The notes beneath the pieces were generated by a model. That model saw only the letters and a program-made list of their open reading frames with translations. It was not told the DNA's origin and ran no database searches. Shown in pieces: positions 6,861 through 8,768 of a DNA stretch of 8,768 bases. Source of the DNA: an uncultured Clostridia bacterium (GTDB lineage: Bacteria > Bacillota > Clostridia > Christensenellales > CALWSW01). Every line of letters starts with the position of its first letter. The first letter of the stretch is position 1. The translations under genes and the position numbers were made by a program. The stretch spans positions 1 through 8,768 of the forward strand of contig CALNBC010000291.1 in the NCBI GenBank assembly GCA_937874755.1. Direction: 5' to 3'.

Positions 6861-8351
6861 TCAATTGCCAAAGTCGAATTTTTCGAATACCCAGGCGGTC
6901 AGCTCGCTCAACGAAGGGTGTATGACCATAGCGTCGCTTACGGGGGCGAAGGTGCCAAGAGTCGGGCAAAGTGCCTTCAGCCTTTCGGATTCCTTCGTAT
7001 TATGGGAATCCTGCAGCTTTTCTTTGCAGCGGGAGCCCGCATTCATCAGGTGTACGAAGGGTTGCAGCAAGACCGCTGCCTGGGGGCCGACTATGTGCAC
7101 GCCGAGTATTTTCCTGTCCTCCCCGACTATCATCTTGACAAAGCCGTCGTCGTCTGCTCCGCCCCTGTAGCCCATCGCCCTGCCGCCCGCTACCTCGGAA
7201 TAGTAGTTCTTTTCGGTGCGGTATTTTACCCCCGCATCGAGCAGCTCCTGCTCGGTTCTGCCTAAACGGGCAATCTGGGGATGGGTAAAAATCGCCCAAG
7301 GAACGGCTTCGTAATTGGCTTTCTTTTTTTCTGTACCGTTAAAAAGGTTGTGGGAGAGCACTTCCGCCTCGTGGTTCGCCTTGTGCCTGAATTGGTATTT
7401 GCCGTTTATGTCGCCCAACGCCCATATGTTTTTTTGGGAGGTTTCGAGGTAGGGGTTCGTGATTATCCAGCCGTTTTTATCCGTTTCCACCCCGGCTTTT
7501 TCCAAAGCCAGCGAATCCCCGTTCGAGCGGACGCCGGAAGCGACTAATATTTCTTCGCACTCGATGGTCGCCTTTTCTTTCGTAATGCGGTTCTCGGTGA
7601 CTATATGCTTCCTGTTCCCCTCGCGGAATACGCGCTCGATTGAACTGTCCGTCAGTACGTTCACTCCATCTTTTACAAATTGCTTGGTTATGAACTCGGA
7701 GATTTCCGGCTCCTCCTTGCGAAGTATCCTGCCTGACCTTCCGATTATGGTTACCTTTGTACCGAATGAGGAGAAAATGTGCGCAAACTCGGCTGTGATG
7801 GTGCCTCCGCCGATTAACGCGAGGCTCTTCCAAGGGTTCTTGGGGAATTTGGCTCCAAAGAACGTTTCCGAGGTGATGTACCCCGTTTCCTCCAGTCCCG
7901 CAAAGGCGGGCACAAGGCTCCTCGCCCCTGCGGCTATAACAAACTTCTCCGCGTGTATGACGTCATCCGGCTTGCCGTCGCCATAGCTGACGATTGCGCT
8001 GTCCGATCCGGTGAAGGACGCTGTTCCCTTGTATACAGTGAGGTTGGGTACTACCTGCAAGAAGTTTTCTATCTCTTTGTGGTAGTCTATCTGTTCCCAC
8101 ATCCTGCGGGATACCGTTGCCCAGTCCACCTGGGGGTGACCTGCTTTGACCCCTATGCGGTCTGCAGATTCGATGTCCCGAATCAAGTCTGCGGGGTAGA
8201 CCAGCATCTTGGAAGGTATGCAGCCTTTGGTCAGACAGGTGCCGCCGAACTTGGAATTTTCGACTATGGCGCAATTCAGCCCGTGCTTGACCGCCGCTTC
8301 TAGCACCATCAAGCCCGCGCCGCTGCCTATTATAACTAAATCGTATCTCAT
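6861..8351 (-). CDS. Pyridine nucleotide-disulfide oxidoreductase, dihydrolipoyl dehydrogenase/mycothione reductase-like
   Basis: This 496-residue class I flavoprotein disulfide reductase has the FAD turn GSGAGL at 9-14. The redox pair is C39/C44 in GGTCLTKGCIPSK. The nucleotide-binding turn GGGTITAE is at 181-188, with R205 after the second strand, which favours NADPH over NADH. The FAD motif ALGDI is at 311-315, and the catalytic His-Glu pair is H478 and E483 in HPSLSE, supplied by the partner subunit of a dimer. The whole looks more like mycothione reductase than E3 of a 2-oxo acid complex (FGGTCL..GCIP.KM.VY; the ANHEAEV..HNL stretch), but spore-forming clostridia do not make mycothiol, so the substrate is open. 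About 26 extra residues lie before the HPSLSE motif (441-470). No 2-oxo acid dehydrogenase genes are nearby. A strong AAGGAGG site precedes the ATG, and the gene is transcribed alone. Confidence 0.93.
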   Translation of the reverse strand: MRYDLVIIGSGAGLMVLEAAVKHGLNCAIVENSKFGGTCLTKGCIPSKMLVYPADLIRDIESADRIGVKAGHPQVDWATVSRRMWEQIDYHKEIENFLQVVPNLTVYKGTASFTGSDSAIVSYGDGKPDDVIHAEKFVIAAGARSLVPAFAGLEETGYITSETFFGAKFPKNPWKSLALIGGGTITAEFAHIFSSFGTKVTIIGRSGRILRKEEPEISEFITKQFVKDGVNVLTDSSIERVFREGNRKHIVTENRITKEKATIECEEILVASGVRSNGDSLALEKAGVETDKNGWIITNPYLETSQKNIWALGDINGKYQFRHKANHEAEVLSHNLFNGTEKKKANYEAVPWAIFTHPQIARLGRTEQELLDAGVKYRTEKNYYSEVAGGRAMGYRGGADDDGFVKMIVGEDRKILGVHIVGPQAAVLLQPFVHLMNAGSRCKEKLQDSHNTKESERLKALCPTLGTFAPVSDAMVIHPSLSELTAWVFEKFDFGN

Positions 8352-8706
8352 CGCGCCTCCTTGCGAAAAATTATTTGTAGCTGTTCAATTAACGTGCATT
8401 CTGCATTAGAAGTTCTTAGTAATGTTGTTGATGATAGCTCATTGCAAAAGAGTTGATGTTCACTTTATTGCCCAACAGCAATATATAATTTTATTTTATA
8501 TAAAGGTGGGGATTATGTCAATTATTCGGCTTTTCTTGTGTGCACAGAACAACGCAGAATTGGCGAACTCGCTCTGCCGTCCGAATTTAACTTCACATTT
8601 GGCATGGCATAGAGTCTTGATTTTCTAGACAGCTGAGGCTATAATTAAAAATGCTTGCACGGCTTTTTCCAGAGAGCTTAACTTTGGCAGGCAAACAATT
8701 GAATAC
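8352..8706. other. 355-base intergenic region between the oxidoreductase and the tRNA gene
   Basis: The region is AT-richer than the genes on either side, notably 8480-8503. I could not find a convincing leftward promoter for the oxidoreductase here. A 37-codon frame (ATG 8515 to 8628, starting MSIIRLFLCAQNN) is led by AAAGGTGGGG, a fair ribosome site. Its product has no recognisable feature, and the frame runs into the tRNA promoter, so I do not call it a gene. The tRNA promoter at 8617-8645 is the only well-supported element. Confidence 0.5.
8617..8645 (+). promoter_or_regulatory. Housekeeping promoter for the tRNA-Ser gene
   Basis: TTGATT (8617-8622) and a perfect TATAAT (8640-8645) stand exactly 17 bases apart. 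Transcription would start near 8652, about 55 bases before the tRNA, which leaves a 5' leader for RNase P to remove. This is the best promoter match in the window. Confidence 0.75.
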
Positions 8707-8768
8707 GGAGGGATATCGAAGTGGTCATAACGGGGCTGACTCGAAATCAGTTTGAGGGAAACCTCACG
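8707..8768 (+). tRNA. tRNA-Ser(CGA), 3' part cut by the window edge
   Basis: The first 62 bases of a class II tRNA are present. The acceptor 5' strand is GGAGGGA (8707-8713). The D stem is TCG/CGG (8716-8718 with 8731-8733) around a loop with AGTGGTC. The anticodon stem is GCTGA/TCAGT (8735-8739 with 8747-8751), with the seven-base loop CTCGAAA. The anticodon is CGA at 8742-8744, which reads the serine codon UCG. A long variable arm follows, with TGAGG and CCTCA paired around a GAAA loop, as expected for serine tRNAs. The T arm and acceptor 3' strand lie beyond the window. Confidence 0.95.

Noticed and set aside
7459..7986. 175-codon plus-strand frame
   Set aside because: It lies wholly antisense to the oxidoreductase gene, which has clear motifs throughout; it is a shadow of that gene's codon pattern.
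8468..8489. TTGCCC and TATAAT as a promoter in the AT-rich spacer
   Set aside because: The spacer is only 10 bases, far too short for a sigma-A promoter, and no better -35 box fits the TATAAT.
8515..8628. 37-residue frame with a fair AAAGGTGGGG ribosome site
   Set aside because: The product has no recognisable feature, no well-spaced promoter precedes it, and its 3' end runs into the tRNA promoter.

Overview
The window looks like chromosomal DNA from an endospore-forming member of the Bacillota, probably of the clostridial side and of moderate GC content. The main evidence is a complete germinant-receptor operon of the GerA/GerB/GerC type, found only in spore formers. A DUF1540-type cysteine-rich small protein, AGGAGG-like ribosome sites and TTGNNN/TATAAT-like promoters fit this. 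The genus cannot be told from this sequence.

Layout, left to right. (a) 1-468, minus strand: the first 156 codons of a gene that runs off the left edge; it has a short folded-looking N-terminal domain and a long polar tail, and I do not recognise it. (b) 570-1784, plus strand: a flavoprotein of the HI0933/YhiN/BaiN family, divergent from the first gene across a 101-base gap. (c) 1939-2418, plus strand: a 62-residue single-span membrane protein and a 63-residue DUF1540 protein, closed by an intrinsic terminator at 2452-2485. (d) 2610-6648, minus strand: the germination operon in the order gerA - gerC - small 'D' membrane protein - gerB, with an 8-base gerA/gerC overlap and gaps of 13 and 23 bases. 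(e) 6861-8351, minus strand: an FAD-dependent pyridine nucleotide-disulfide oxidoreductase, with its own UUCG-capped terminator that separates it from the ger operon. (f) 8352-8706: a spacer with a canonical promoter leading into (g) a tRNA-Ser(CGA) gene cut by the right edge.

The four ger proteins should assemble in the inner membrane of the spore: GerA and GerB as polytopic subunits, GerC as a lipoprotein on the outer face, and the D protein as a small modulator. The two flavoproteins are separate transcription units with no visible functional tie to germination.

I found no mobile element, CRISPR array, toxin-antitoxin pair, defence system or long repeat. The points most worth a second look are the D-subunit gene inside an A-C-D-B receptor operon, the C-terminal insertion in a mycothione-reductase-like enzyme, and the unrecognised partial gene at the left edge. 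I see no strong sign of an entirely undescribed multi-gene system.
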